A DNA stretch of 64,000 bases from Tepidiphilus margaritifer DSM 15129 (GTDB lineage: Bacteria; Pseudomonadota; Gammaproteobacteria; Burkholderiales; Rhodocyclaceae): NCBI RefSeq assembly GCF_000425565.1, contig NZ_KE384397.1, positions 403,746-467,745 of the forward strand, given 5' to 3'. The position numbers were made by a program, and so were the translations under genes. Under the pieces are notes generated by a model, which searched no databases, was not told the DNA's origin, and worked only from the letters and a program-made list of their open reading frames with translations. Below are positions 45,937-55,700 of this stretch, piece after piece (positions within the stretch are counted from its first letter, which is position 1; each line of letters starts with the position of its first letter).

Positions 45937-47265
45937 ATGAAATTGAAGAAAGCATGGCTGACGGCGATGGCGGTGGCCACCGTCTGGGGGGCGGCGGGAA
46001 GCGCGGCGCAGGCGGCGGAACAATACATTGGCCTGCCGAGCTACCGGGTCGGATCGTACGCGGCCGGCGGTACGGGGGTCTTCGGCGGCTGGATCGACTA
46101 CATGAAGCTCATCAATGAGCGCGACGGAGGCGTGAACGGCGTCAAGCTCGTGTGGCAGGAGTGCGAGACGGAATACAACAACGCGCGCGGCGTGGAGTGC
46201 TACGAGCGGTTGAAGCAACACGGCGAGCAGCAGAACGTGCTCTTCGCTCCCGTCTCCACCGGCATCACTTTCGCCGTCTTCGAACGCGTGGCCCAGGACA
46301 AAATCCCCTTGCTCTCGATCGGCATCGGTCGTTCGGATACCGCCGACGGGCGCGTCTTCCCCTGGGTTTTTCCCATGATCGCCACCTATTGGTCGCAGGC
46401 ATCCGCCATCGTCGGCTATCTCGGCCAGCGTGAGGGCGGGATGGACAAGCTCAAGGGAAAGAAGATCGCCGTGCTCTACCTCGACTTCGCCCCGGGCAAG
46501 GAGCCGTTCCCCGTGCTCGACCGCTTGGCGCAGAAGTGGGGATTTACCACCGAGAAGATCGCCGTGGCCATGCCCGGCAACGAGCAGCAGGCGCAGTGGC
46601 TGCAGATCCGGCAGATGCGGCCGGATTACGTGATTCTCCTCACTTACGGCGTATCCAACCCGACGGCCCTGAAGACCGCGGCACGTACGGGATTCCCCGC
46701 CGACCGGATCGTGGGATGGTGGTGGGCCGGCGCCGAGGAGGACGTCGTGCCGGCGGGTGAGGCGGCCAAAGGGTTCGTGGCCGGGGCTTTCGATCCGGCG
46801 GGCACCGACTTCCCCGTGATCCAGGACATCCAGAAGTACGTCTATGCCAAAGGGCAGGGCGACATGCAGGATCCGAAGCGCGTCGGCAGCGTGTATTACA
46901 ACCGTGGCGTGGGGCACGGCATCATCTACGTGGAAGCGCTTCGGCTCGCGCAGGAGAAGTTCGGCAAGGGCAAGCCGGTGACCGGCGAGCAGATGCGTTG
47001 GGCGCTGGAGAACCTCAAGCTCGACGAGAAACGCCTGGAGGCGATCGGCGCGAAGGGCCTGATGCCGACGCTGGCACTGTCGTGCGCCGACCACGAGGGC
47101 TCTGGTCGGGTGCGCTTCCAGCAGTGGGACGGCGAGAAATGGGTGCCCGTTTCCGACTGGATCGAACCGGACCGCGAACTGGTGCGCTCGCTGGTGGAAG
47201 AGTCGGCGGCGGCGTATGCCAAGGAAAAAGGCATCACGCCGCGTGATTGCAGCAAGGAGCAGTGA
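45937..47265 (+). CDS. Periplasmic substrate-binding protein of the Liv-type transporter
   Basis: Leu/Ile/Val-binding-protein fold receptor, 442 residues. A signal peptide (MKLKKAWLTAMAVATVWGA...AQA) precedes two lobes of periplasmic-binding-protein type 1 fold: LPSYRVGSYAAGGTGVFGGW and KLVWQECETEYNNARGVECY. The protein is longer than amino-acid binding LivK, and the group is found with acyl-CoA ligases, so the ligand is more likely an aromatic or aliphatic carboxylate. I chose the ATG at 45937 because AGGAGG is seven bases upstream; 45931 is possible. Confidence 0.88.
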   Translation: MKLKKAWLTAMAVATVWGAAGSAAQAAEQYIGLPSYRVGSYAAGGTGVFGGWIDYMKLINERDGGVNGVKLVWQECETEYNNARGVECYERLKQHGEQQNVLFAPVSTGITFAVFERVAQDKIPLLSIGIGRSDTADGRVFPWVFPMIATYWSQASAIVGYLGQREGGMDKLKGKKIAVLYLDFAPGKEPFPVLDRLAQKWGFTTEKIAVAMPGNEQQAQWLQIRQMRPDYVILLTYGVSNPTALKTAARTGFPADRIVGWWWAGAEEDVVPAGEAAKGFVAGAFDPAGTDFPVIQDIQKYVYAKGQGDMQDPKRVGSVYYNRGVGHGIIYVEALRLAQEKFGKGKPVTGEQMRWALENLKLDEKRLEAIGAKGLMPTLALSCADHEGSGRVRFQQWDGEKWVPVSDWIEPDRELVRSLVEESAAAYAKEKGITPRDCSKEQ

Positions 47266-47336
47266 GCGTCGACGGCGGCCCCGCGCGGGCCGCCGTCCGC
47301 CCTGCACGGCCAGTCCCAGACCGGAGTCAATGTGCG

Positions 47337-48170
47337 ATGAACGCTGAAGCGGGCCGCGCCGCCGTCGGCGAACCCTATCTCGTCGTCAACAACGTCGAGG
47401 TGATCTACGATCACGTGATCCTGGTGCTCAAGGGCGTCTCGCTCGAAGTGCCGCGTGGCGGCGTCGTCGCGCTGCTCGGGGCCAACGGCGCGGGCAAATC
47501 GACCACGCTCAAGGCCATCTCCAACCTGCTGCGCGCCGAGCGCGGCGAGGTGACCAAGGGTTCGATCCATTTCAAAGGGGAGCGCGTCGATGCGCTCTCG
47601 CCCAACGAGCTGGTGCGCCGCGGCGTCATCCAGGTGATGGAGGGTCGCCACTGTTTCGAGCACCTCACCATCGAGGAGAACCTGCTCACCGGGGCCTATA
47701 CGCGCAGGCTCTCACGCGCGCAGCTCGCCCAGGCGCTCGAGCGCGTCTATCACTACTTCCCGCGGCTCAAGGAGCGGCGCAAGTCGCAGGCGGGTTACAC
47801 CTCGGGCGGCGAGCAGCAGATGTGCGCCATCGGCCGGGCCCTGATGGCCGCCCCCGAGATGATCCTGCTCGACGAACCCTCCATGGGGTTGGCGCCTCAG
47901 GTGGTCGAGGAGATCTTCGAGATCGTGCACGAGCTCAACGCCAAGGAGCGCGTGAGCTTTCTGCTCGCCGAACAGAACACCATGGTGGCGCTGCGCTACG
48001 CCAATTTCGGCTACATCCTGGAAAACGGCCGGGTGGTGATGGAAGGTGCGGCCCAGGAGCTGCGCGAGAACGAGGACGTGAAGGAGTTCTACCTCGGCCT
48101 CTCGTCGCAGGGGCGCAAGAGTTTCCGCGAGGTGAAACATTACCGCCGGCGCAAACGCTGGCTGTCCTGA
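47337..48170 (+). CDS. livF: Branched-chain-type ABC transporter ATPase LivF
   Basis: Second ATPase subunit, 277 residues. It has YLVVNNVEVIYDHVILVLKG at the start (LivF pattern), Walker A (LLGANGAGKSTTLKAISNLL), MEGRHCFEHLTIEENLLTGA, signature SGGEQQMCAIGRALMAAPE and Walker B MILLDEPSMGLAPQVVEEIF. The 30-residue tail rich in Arg/Lys (KSFREVKHYRRRKRW) is longer than in amino-acid LivF. An in-frame start at 47247 has no support. Confidence 0.93.
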   Translation: MNAEAGRAAVGEPYLVVNNVEVIYDHVILVLKGVSLEVPRGGVVALLGANGAGKSTTLKAISNLLRAERGEVTKGSIHFKGERVDALSPNELVRRGVIQVMEGRHCFEHLTIEENLLTGAYTRRLSRAQLAQALERVYHYFPRLKERRKSQAGYTSGGEQQMCAIGRALMAAPEMILLDEPSMGLAPQVVEEIFEIVHELNAKERVSFLLAEQNTMVALRYANFGYILENGRVVMEGAAQELRENEDVKEFYLGLSSQGRKSFREVKHYRRRKRWLS

Positions 48171-48182
48171 CGGAGAGAACAC

Positions 48183-49445
48183 ATGACAGAGGGGACGACC
48201 CGGGCGGCGCGGCGCCGCCACTACGACGAGCGAGAGACCTGGCCGCCGCAGCGACGCGAGCTGGAGCTTTTCGCGCGACTGCCGGCGCAGATTGCCCACG
48301 CCAAGGCGCACGCGCCGGCCTACGCCAGATTGCTCGCCGGGATCGATCCGCGGGAGATCACCTCCCGCGCGGCGCTTTCCCGCTTGCCGGTGGTGCGCAA
48401 GTCCGAATTGCTGGAACTGCAAAAGGGAGATCGCCCATTCGGCGGTTTTGCCGCCGCCGGCTGGGGACGGGAAGTGCTGCGCGTGTTCGCCTCGCCCGGC
48501 CCGATCTACGAGCCCGAGGGCAACCGGCCGGATCATTACCGCATGGCGCGTGCCCTCTTTGCCGCCGGATTCGCCGAAGGGGATCTGGTACAGAACACTT
48601 TTTCCTACCACATGACGCCGGCGGGCAGCATGATGGAAACCGGCGCCCATGCACTCGGCTGCACCGTCTTCCCGGCCGGGGTCGGGCAGACCGAACTGCA
48701 GGTACAGGCGATCGCCGACCTGAAACCGAATGCCTACACCGGAACCCCTTCCTTCCTGCGCATCCTGATCCACAAGTGCCGCGAGGCGGGGGTACCGTTG
48801 TCCTTGCGCAAGGCCTTCGTCTCCGGCGAGGCGTTCCCCCCGGCACTGCAGCGCGAGGTGGCCGAAGCCGGTATCAACGCCTATCAGGGCTACGCCACCG
48901 CCGACCTGGGGCTCGTCGCCTACGAGACCGAGGCGCGCGAAGGGTTGGTGCTCGACGAGGACGTGATCGTCGAGATCGTGCGCCCGGGCGGAACGGAGCC
49001 GGTACCCGAGGGCGAGGTGGGGGAAGTGGTGGTCACCACCTTCAATCCGGTCTATCCGCTGATCCGCTTTGGCACGGGGGATCTCTCAGCCGTCTTGCCG
49101 GGAATTTCGCCTTGCGGGCGTACCAACACGCGCATTCGCGGCTGGCTCGGGCGAGCCGATCAGACGACCAAGGTCAAAGGGATGTTCGTGCATCCCTCGC
49201 AGGTACTGGCGGTGGCATCGCGTCACCCCGAAGTGCGGCGCGCCCGGCTGGTGGTCGAGAACCCTAATCTCTCCGACGTCATGATCCTCGAGTGTGAAGT
49301 GGCGCAGGGGGACGAGGGGTTGAGCCAGGCGATCGAGACGACGCTGCGCGAGATCACCAAGCTGCGCGGCGAGGTGCGCTTCGTTCCGCCGGGCAGCCTG
49401 CCGAACGACGGCAAGGTGATCGACGACCGGAGGAAATATGACTGA
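48183..49445 (+). CDS. PaaK-like phenylacetate-CoA ligase family protein
   Basis: AMP-forming aryl-CoA ligase family, 420 residues. It has the PaaK N-terminal pattern YDERETWPPQRRELELFARL, an ANL core with YQGYATADLGLVAYE (A5-like), IRFGTGDLSAVLPG (A7) and GWLGRADQTTKVKGMFVHP (A8), and a C-terminal [11 protein letters not shown]. The usual glycine-rich SSGTTGxPT loop is altered (VFASPGPIYEPEG), so activity as a ligase needs testing. It overlaps the next gene by eight bases. Confidence 0.85.
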   Translation: MTEGTTRAARRRHYDERETWPPQRRELELFARLPAQIAHAKAHAPAYARLLAGIDPREITSRAALSRLPVVRKSELLELQKGDRPFGGFAAAGWGREVLRVFASPGPIYEPEGNRPDHYRMARALFAAGFAEGDLVQNTFSYHMTPAGSMMETGAHALGCTVFPAGVGQTELQVQAIADLKPNAYTGTPSFLRILIHKCREAGVPLSLRKAFVSGEAFPPALQREVAEAGINAYQGYATADLGLVAYETEAREGLVLDEDVIVEIVRPGGTEPVPEGEVGEVVVTTFNPVYPLIRFGTGDLSAVLPGISPCGRTNTRIRGWLGRADQTTKVKGMFVHPSQVLAVASRHPEVRRARLVVENPNLSDVMILECEVAQGDEGLSQAIETTLREITKLRGEVRFVPPGSLPNDGKVIDDRRKYD

Positions 49446-50502
49446 GCCGTTGCCCCTGCTCGCGGGCGTGACCGTGCTCGATCTGTCGCTGTTGCTGCCG
49501 GGGCCGATGGCCGGCTGGCATTTGGCCGAACTCGGTGCGCGCGTGATCAAGGTCGAGCCGCCCCAAGGCGACGACGCCGCGCGTTTGGGCGTGCGCCTGC
49601 CCGGGGAGGACGAATCCTTCATTTACCGTCGTCTCAATGCACGCAAGGAAATCCACCGCATCGACCTCAAGAGCGAAGAAGGTCGGGCGTGGTTCGAGGC
49701 GCGCCTGCGCGAAGCCGACGCCGTGCTCGAAGGCTTTCGCCCCGGCGTGCTCGAGCGGCTCGGCCTGGGGTTCGAGGCCATGCGCGCGATCAATCCGCAC
49801 ATCGTGCTGGTTTCCATCTCCGGCTACGGTCAGGATGGCCCGATGGCGCAGGTGGCGGGGCACGACATCAACTATCTGGCGCTCGCCGGGGTGCTGCACC
49901 AGACCGGCACGGCCGGTGGACCGCCCGCGCAGTGCAATCTGCAGATCGCCGACCTGCTGGGCGGGGCGCTGCATGCGGCGCTCGCCACGGTCGCTGCGGT
50001 CCATGCAGCGCGGCGCGACGGAGTCGGCGCCCATATCGACCTCTCCATGACCGAGGCCAGCTGGGCGCATCTGGTCTTCCCCCTGGCGCAAGCCCTGGTC
50101 GAGGGGCTCAGCGAACCGCGGGGTGAGGGTTTGCTCACCGGGGGAGTGCCGTGCTATGGGGTGTATGAAACCGCCGACGGACGGCATCTGGCCGTCGGGG
50201 CGCTGGAAGAGAAATTTTGGGTACGGCTGTGCGAGGCGATCGGACGGCCCGATCTCATTCCCTTTCACCGCGCCGGGGGTGATGAAGGGGCCAAAGCCAA
50301 GGCGGAACTGGCGGCGGTACTGCGTACGCGCACGCGCGACGAGTGGGCGGCGTTCTTCACTCCGCACGATTGCTGCGTTACGCCGGTGCTTGCGCCCGAG
50401 GAAACGCTGGAGCATCCGCTCTTCCGGGGGCGCAATGCCCTGAAGACGGAGGAGGAAGGGGGCCCTTGGCCCCGTTCGCCGTTGCGGGTACGCCGGGGTT
50501 AG
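49438..50502 (+). CDS. CaiB/BaiF family CoA-transferase or acyl-CoA racemase
   Basis: Family III CoA transferase fold, 354 residues. It has [27 protein letters not shown] (N-terminal signature), [13 protein letters not shown] and [26 protein letters not shown]. The GHDINY motif resembles alpha-methylacyl-CoA racemase rather than formyl-CoA transferase, which would fit epimerisation of a 2-methyl-branched acyl-CoA made by the upstream ligases. The last four bases overlap the convergent gene. Confidence 0.85.
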   Translation: MTEPLPLLAGVTVLDLSLLLPGPMAGWHLAELGARVIKVEPPQGDDAARLGVRLPGEDESFIYRRLNARKEIHRIDLKSEEGRAWFEARLREADAVLEGFRPGVLERLGLGFEAMRAINPHIVLVSISGYGQDGPMAQVAGHDINYLALAGVLHQTGTAGGPPAQCNLQIADLLGGALHAALATVAAVHAARRDGVGAHIDLSMTEASWAHLVFPLAQALVEGLSEPRGEGLLTGGVPCYGVYETADGRHLAVGALEEKFWVRLCEAIGRPDLIPFHRAGGDEGAKAKAELAAVLRTRTRDEWAAFFTPHDCCVTPVLAPEETLEHPLFRGRNALKTEEEGGPWPRSPLRVRRG

Positions 50503-51062
50503 GCATCTTTCCCGCTCTCTCCTTCCGGGGAGGGAGTGGTTTTTTGACGCCGGCGCGTGGGCTTGGCTTGGGCCGCGGGCGATTCAGGAGCAGGAGAGAC
50601 ACTCGGCCCCGTTTCCGGGGCAGGCTGGGTGGCCGTTGACTCGGCTGGTGGTGAGGGGGGGTGAGAAAATGCCTGGTGTGCCGCTTGGGTGGCGGTGGCG
50701 GTGGCCTCGACCGTCTGCTGGGCGGCCTGCTGCATCGTCTGCCACAGCTGTGCCATGGCCTCGAAGGGGTTGCCCGCCGGCGTGGTGGCCGCTTCCGCCG
50801 CCGCGGCCTGGCTCGCCGTGCCCATCTGCGTGAGCGAGAGGATGGCGACGCGCTGCATCTCCAGCGATTGACGCGTCATCTGCAGGGTGCTCAGGTTCAT
50901 CTGCAGCCATTGCTCCACCGCCTTGAATTCGGCGATGCGCCGCTCGACGTCGGCGAGATCCATGGTCGGAAACACCATTCCCGGTACCGGTACACCGATG
51001 TTGGCACACATCTGCCGCAGGAAGGCGAAGGGATCGTTACCTTCGAAGAAATTCTGTGTCAT
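50499..51062 (-). CDS. phaM: PhaM-like PHB-granule/nucleoid linker protein
   Basis: 187 residues. The core MVFPTMDLADVERRIAEF-KAVEQWLQMNLSTLQ matches what I recall of the PhaM pattern (PTLD-DELD-RI-xLKAVE-WLxxNLxML), a PHB-granule protein that activates PHA synthase and tethers granules to DNA. The C-terminal 70 residues are Pro/Ala/Thr-rich and end in a Lys/Arg-rich tail (KPTRRRQKTTPSP) suited to DNA binding. A phasin-like helix (about 60-135) lies between. GGAGG precedes the ATG. It is followed upstream by a ParA-like gene on the same strand. Confidence 0.68.
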   Translation of the reverse strand: MTQNFFEGNDPFAFLRQMCANIGVPVPGMVFPTMDLADVERRIAEFKAVEQWLQMNLSTLQMTRQSLEMQRVAILSLTQMGTASQAAAAEAATTPAGNPFEAMAQLWQTMQQAAQQTVEATATATQAAHQAFSHPPSPPAESTATQPAPETGPSVSPAPESPAAQAKPTRRRQKTTPSPEGESGKDA

Positions 51063-51131
51063 GGTCTTCCTCCCGTTGGTGCGGCACTTCCCGCCGCTGT
51101 TTCCCTCTGGCATTGTAGCGCGAGGCGCTCC

Positions 51132-51827
51132 TCAGCGCTTGAGGCGCAACGGCATTTCTTCTTCGGGAATCCCTTCGTAGACTTCTTCGCCTTCCTCTTC
51201 CTCGAAGGAGGGGGGGAGCTCGCGACCGAGATCGAGCACTTCCAGCAGCTGGCGCGCGAAGCGCCGGGCCGTGTTGTTGAGCGGGGTGGGAAGTTGCGCC
51301 GGCAGGTGTTTTTGCAATAGCAGCTTGGTTGCCGAGACGGCCGGTACGGGGCGCAGGATGCGGCCGAGGTAAGGCGCCATCAGCCGGGCCACGGCGCGAT
51401 CGGCGGCCTCGCGCTGCCAGGCATTGACTGGCCACTGGCTGGGCACGGCATAGGCGCGGGGAAACTGCTCGAGATCGGTGATGACCGTGCGGATGTCCTC
51501 GTGTGACTCGCGAAACGGCAGCAACACGAGGTCGGAGAGAGCATAGAGGCGCCGGTCGACGTCGGGGCGGTTGCCGCCGCCGTCGATCACGCCGATCCAG
51601 TCATCCAGCGGGCGCAGTTTGTCGATGATGCGCTTGAGCGTGTCGAGCGCGCGCGCGTCGGCGATGACGTAGCGCCGCCCGCGCGGGTCGAGCGGCTGGC
51701 GGGTGGTATCGGTGAGCACGCAGGCCGAGCGCCGGCCCAGCAGTCCCAGCCCGTGGCAGAGCAGGTGCGAGAGCGTGGTCTTGCCGGTGCCGCCTTTGTT
51801 GCCAATGATCGCAATCAGGATCGCCAT
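51132..51827 (-). CDS. Orphan ParA/MinD-like ATPase
   Basis: 231 residues of the deviant Walker ATPase fold. It has the Walker A GNKGGTGKTTLSHLL (ParA signature Lys present). The usual DxDPQ after strand 2 is replaced by LTDTTRQPLDPRG, and the Walker B region is WIGVIDGGGNRPD. No ParB gene or parS-like repeat is near. The C-terminus is acidic (SFEEEEGEEVYEG). It lies 70 bases upstream of phaM on the same strand, which suggests a role in positioning PHB granules or other cargo on the nucleoid. The start 51827 gives the ATPase fold directly, with GAGG nine bases upstream. Confidence 0.85.
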   Translation of the reverse strand: MAILIAIIGNKGGTGKTTLSHLLCHGLGLLGRRSACVLTDTTRQPLDPRGRRYVIADARALDTLKRIIDKLRPLDDWIGVIDGGGNRPDVDRRLYALSDLVLLPFRESHEDIRTVITDLEQFPRAYAVPSQWPVNAWQREAADRAVARLMAPYLGRILRPVPAVSATKLLLQKHLPAQLPTPLNNTARRFARQLLEVLDLGRELPPSFEEEEGEEVYEGIPEEEMPLRLKR

Positions 51828-51917
51828 GGCGAAGAACCTCGTGGTGAAGGGCAGCCTTGGCAGGATTATCGGCAGGTACGCGCCAAATCTTGAGGAAAAT
51901 AGCGCCCCCCTCACCCT

Positions 51918-52679
51918 TCAATTCCCGCGCTGCCCCACCCGGTAGAGCCAGAGAGGACGACGGGTTCCTTGCGGCACGATGCGGGCTTCGGGCACGATTC
52001 CGGGGATGGGGAACTCATTGCTGCAGACCAACGCCCCCGGCGGGAGTTCCGCTCGAGCCTTGCGCCACAAGTCGGGCATGGGCACGGGCGAGAGGAAGGC
52101 ATAGAGTACGTCATAGCCCATCCAGGTGTGCGCGAAGGCATCGCCGCGACGCAGATGCAGGTTTGGCAGGCCGCGTCCGCGCCAGCGTGCGATCAGGTGC
52201 GGCAGGACCGCCTGCTCGATACCGGTGAATTCGCCTCGAGGAAAAGCGCGGGCGAGCGCGACGACGACGCGGCCCGTGCCGCTGCCGACGTCGAGGAAGA
52301 GGAAAGGACGATCAGCGGGCAGCAGTGCCGCCAGCGCATCCACCGTGGCGCGGTGCGACAGGAAAAGGGGCACCCGCGTGCGGGTCGGATTGCCGAAGAC
52401 GAGGGCGAGCAGAACGAAGGCCGCGAGGTACCACCCCGGCGCGAGCCCCAGGCCATGCAGGAGCACGAGGGCAGGGGAGAAAATGAGCTGGAGGAGGATC
52501 CACCACCAGGGGCTGCGCAAGGACGCGGCGATCCCTGCCGCCGCGAGCGCCTGCAAGGCGAGGAGCGGCCACAGCCCGGCCACGAGGCCGAGACGCGCGG
52601 CGGCGAAGGCAAGCAGCCAGCCCAGCAGCTGGGCCAGCGCCGCGGCAAGGAGCGGCGAGCGCGAGAGGCGGAAGATCAT
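51918..52679 (-). CDS. Membrane-anchored class I methyltransferase (FAM173-like)
   Basis: 253 residues: an N-terminal part with about three to four membrane segments (1-95), then a class I SAM methyltransferase domain. Motif I is FLFLDVGSGTGRVVVALARA, followed by GIEQAVLPHLIARWRGRGL and a YAFLSPVPMPDLWRKARAEL motif IV region. The layout, TM plus this short methyltransferase, resembles the FAM173/ATPSCKMT protein-lysine methyltransferases; the substrate is unknown. It is on the same strand as parA, 90 bases upstream. Confidence 0.75.
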   Translation of the reverse strand: MIFRLSRSPLLAAALAQLLGWLLAFAAARLGLVAGLWPLLALQALAAAGIAASLRSPWWWILLQLIFSPALVLLHGLGLAPGWYLAAFVLLALVFGNPTRTRVPLFLSHRATVDALAALLPADRPFLFLDVGSGTGRVVVALARAFPRGEFTGIEQAVLPHLIARWRGRGLPNLHLRRGDAFAHTWMGYDVLYAFLSPVPMPDLWRKARAELPPGALVCSNEFPIPGIVPEARIVPQGTRRPLWLYRVGQRGN

Positions 52680-52712
52680 GTTTTCATGATACTACCTCGT
52701 GCGCTTCGGTGC

Positions 52713-55700
52713 TCAAGCCGGCACGGGGCGCCCCGCCGTAGAAGACTCCGTCGCCTCGGCTTTGCCCGTTTCCTGCCACCGCCGCCACAACACGGCGCGG
52801 CGGTGTTCCGCTTCTTCGCCCTGGGCCCGCTTGACGTGCCCGAACCCACGGATGCGCTGCGGCAGGGCGAGCAGTTCGGTGGCGAGCGCCAGCCGCTCGG
52901 CGGTGAGCTCGCGCAGCACGCGGTCGACGTCGCCTTCGAATTCGGTGATGAGGGCGCGCTCCCAGCGCCGTTCCTCGGTGCGTGCGAAAGGGTCGAGCGC
53001 CGTGCCGCGCACGTGCTTCATCTTCGCGAGCAGCGCGAAGGCGTGGCGCATGGCCGGACCGTATTCGCGCTTGGCAATGAGGCCGGTGACGGGGTCGGGG
53101 CGGGCGAGGAGCGGCGGGGCGAGGTGGAAGCGCACCTCGAAGGAGCCTTCGAACGTCTCCTCCAGCTTTTGCCAGAATTTCGGGTCGCAGTAGAGCCGCG
53201 CCACTTCGTATTCGTCCTTGATCGCCAGCAGCTTGAAGTAGGAGCGGGCCACGGCGTCGGTGAGCGGCATCGTGCCGGGGGTTTCTTCGGCAGGGGTGCC
53301 GCGCAGGGCGCGCTCGGCGGCGCGCACGCGTTCCACCAGCCGGCGATAGCGCTCGGCGTAGGCGGCGTCTTGGTAGTCGGTGAGATAGGCCGTGCGCCGC
53401 TCGATCACCTCGTCGAGCGTGCGGGCAAAGCGCGCCTCGTGCTCCTGCTGAGGGCGGGCGAAGTCGAGCACCGCCTGCGGGTCGTGGGCCATGCGCCGCC
53501 CCCAGAGAAAGGCGGCGCGGTTCATCTCCACTGCCACGCCGTTCAATTCGATCGCCCGCATGAGCGATTCGTGGCTCACCGGCACCCAGCCTTTCTGCCA
53601 GGCGTAGCCCAGCAGGAAGAGGTTGGTGGCGATGGCGTCGCCCATGAGGCGCGTGGCGAGGGTGGTGGCGTCGAGGAAATCGGCGGCGACTTCACCCACG
53701 GCTTCGCGCAGGCGGGCGCGCATCTCCTGCTCGGGGAAAGTCCAATCAGGATTGCGCAGAAAGTCGATGGTGGGAATCTCGGCAACGTTGGTGACCACGC
53801 GCGTACGGCCCGGAGCCATCTTGGTGAGCGCCTCGGCGCTCGCCGTCACGATGAGGTCGCCGCCGATGACCACATCGGCCGCCCCGGCGGCGATGCGCAC
53901 CGCGTGCAGCGCTTGCGGGGTGGCGGCGATGCGGATGTGGCTGAAGACCGAGCCGTTCTTCTGCGCGAGCCCCGTCATGTCGAGCACGGTGACGCCCTTG
54001 CCGTCGAGGTGCGCCGCCATGCCGATGAGCGCCCCGATGGTGATGACCCCCGTGCCGCCCACACCGGTTACGAGAATGTTCCAGGGCGATGCGAGCCCGG
54101 GCAGGGTCGGCTCGGGCGGCAGGGCAAAGCGACCCGGGTCGTCGGCGAGCGCCTTGCCCTTGCGCGGCCGCCCGCCTTCGATCGTCACGAAACTGGGGCA
54201 AAATCCTTTGAGGCAGCTGTAGTCCTTGTTGCAGTTGGATTGGTCGATGCGCCGCTTGCGCCCGAATTCGGTCTCCACGGGAACGACGGCCACGCAGTTC
54301 GATTGCACCGTGCAGTCGCCGCACCCTTCGCACACCGCCTCGTGGATGAAGACGCGCCGCGGAGGATCGGGGTAGAGGCCACGTTTGCGCCGACGCCGCT
54401 TCTCGGCGGCACAGGTCTGGTCATAGACGAGAGCGGAGACACCCGGAAGTTGACGCAATTCGCGCTGGATGGCTTCGAGCTCGTCGCGGTGCCGAATCGG
54501 GACGTGGCGCAGATCCGCCGGCCCGTAAGGGCGCGGCGTGCCGTCGGTGACCACCACGATGTTGGCCACCCCCTCGGCCTGAAGTTGCTTGACGAGCATC
54601 GGCACGGTGAGCGGGCCATCGACCGGCTGCCCGCCGGTCATGGCCACGGCGTCGTTGAAGAGAATCTTGTAGGTGATATTGACCCCGGCGGCCACCGCCT
54701 GGCGGATGGCGAGGATGCCCGAGTGGAAATAGGTGCCATCGCCCATGTTGGCGAAGAGGTGGCGCTCTTCGGTGAAAGGGGCCTGCCCGACCCAGGGGAC
54801 ACCCTCTCCGCCCATGTGGGTGAAGGTGGCGCTACGCCGATCGGGCATCCAGGTGACCATGTAATGGCAGCCGATGCCGGCCACGGCGCGGCTTCCTTCC
54901 GGCACACGGGTGGAGGTGTTGTGCGGGCATCCCGGGCAGAAGGTGGGGATGCGTTCGGCAGCCGGTGGGCGCACGGTGATCGCGCGTTCGCTCGCCTCGA
55001 GGAAAGCCAAGCGTTCGCGGATGCGCTCGGAGGTGTAGAAACGCGCGATGCGCTGGGCGATGACGCGGGCGATCTGCGCCGGGGTGAGCTCGCCGGCGGC
55101 AGGCAGCAGCCATTGGCCGTGGTCTACCGTGCCGTCTGGGCGCAGGAGGTGCGCCCATTCGCCCTTTTCGTCGAACTTGCCGATCACGCGCGGACGCACG
55201 TCCTCTCGCCAATTGTAGAGCTCTTCCTTGAGCTGGTATTCGATGAGCTGGCGCTTCTCTTCGACGACGAGGATTTCCTCGAGCCCTTCGGCGAAGCGGC
55301 GTACGCCTTCGGCTTCGAGCGGCCAGACCATGCCGACCTTGTAGACCCGCAGGCCGATCTGCGCGGCGAGCGTTTCGTCGATCCCCAGATCGTCGAGCGC
55401 CTGGCGCACGTCCAGATAGGCTTTGCCGGAGGTGATGATGCCCAGGCGCGGCTGCGGCGAGTCGATGACCACGTGATTGAGCCCGTTGGCGCGGCAATAG
55501 GCGAGCGCAGCGTAGAGTTTCTGGTGCAGCAGCCGTTTCTCCTGCACCAGCGGCGGATCGGGCCAGCGGATGTTGAGCCCGTCGGGCGGCAGCGGGAAGT
55601 CCTCGGGGATGCGCGTGTCGATGCGGAAGGGATCGACGTCGATCGAGGCCGAGGTCTCCACGGTGTCGGCGAGGGCCTTGAAGGCCACCCAGCAGCCGCA

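Noticed and set aside
48183-49445. Calling the PaaK-like protein a true phenylacetate-CoA ligase (paaK)
   Set aside because: The glycine-rich ATP loop is changed and the context is a Liv-type operon rather than a paa cluster, so only family membership is claimed.
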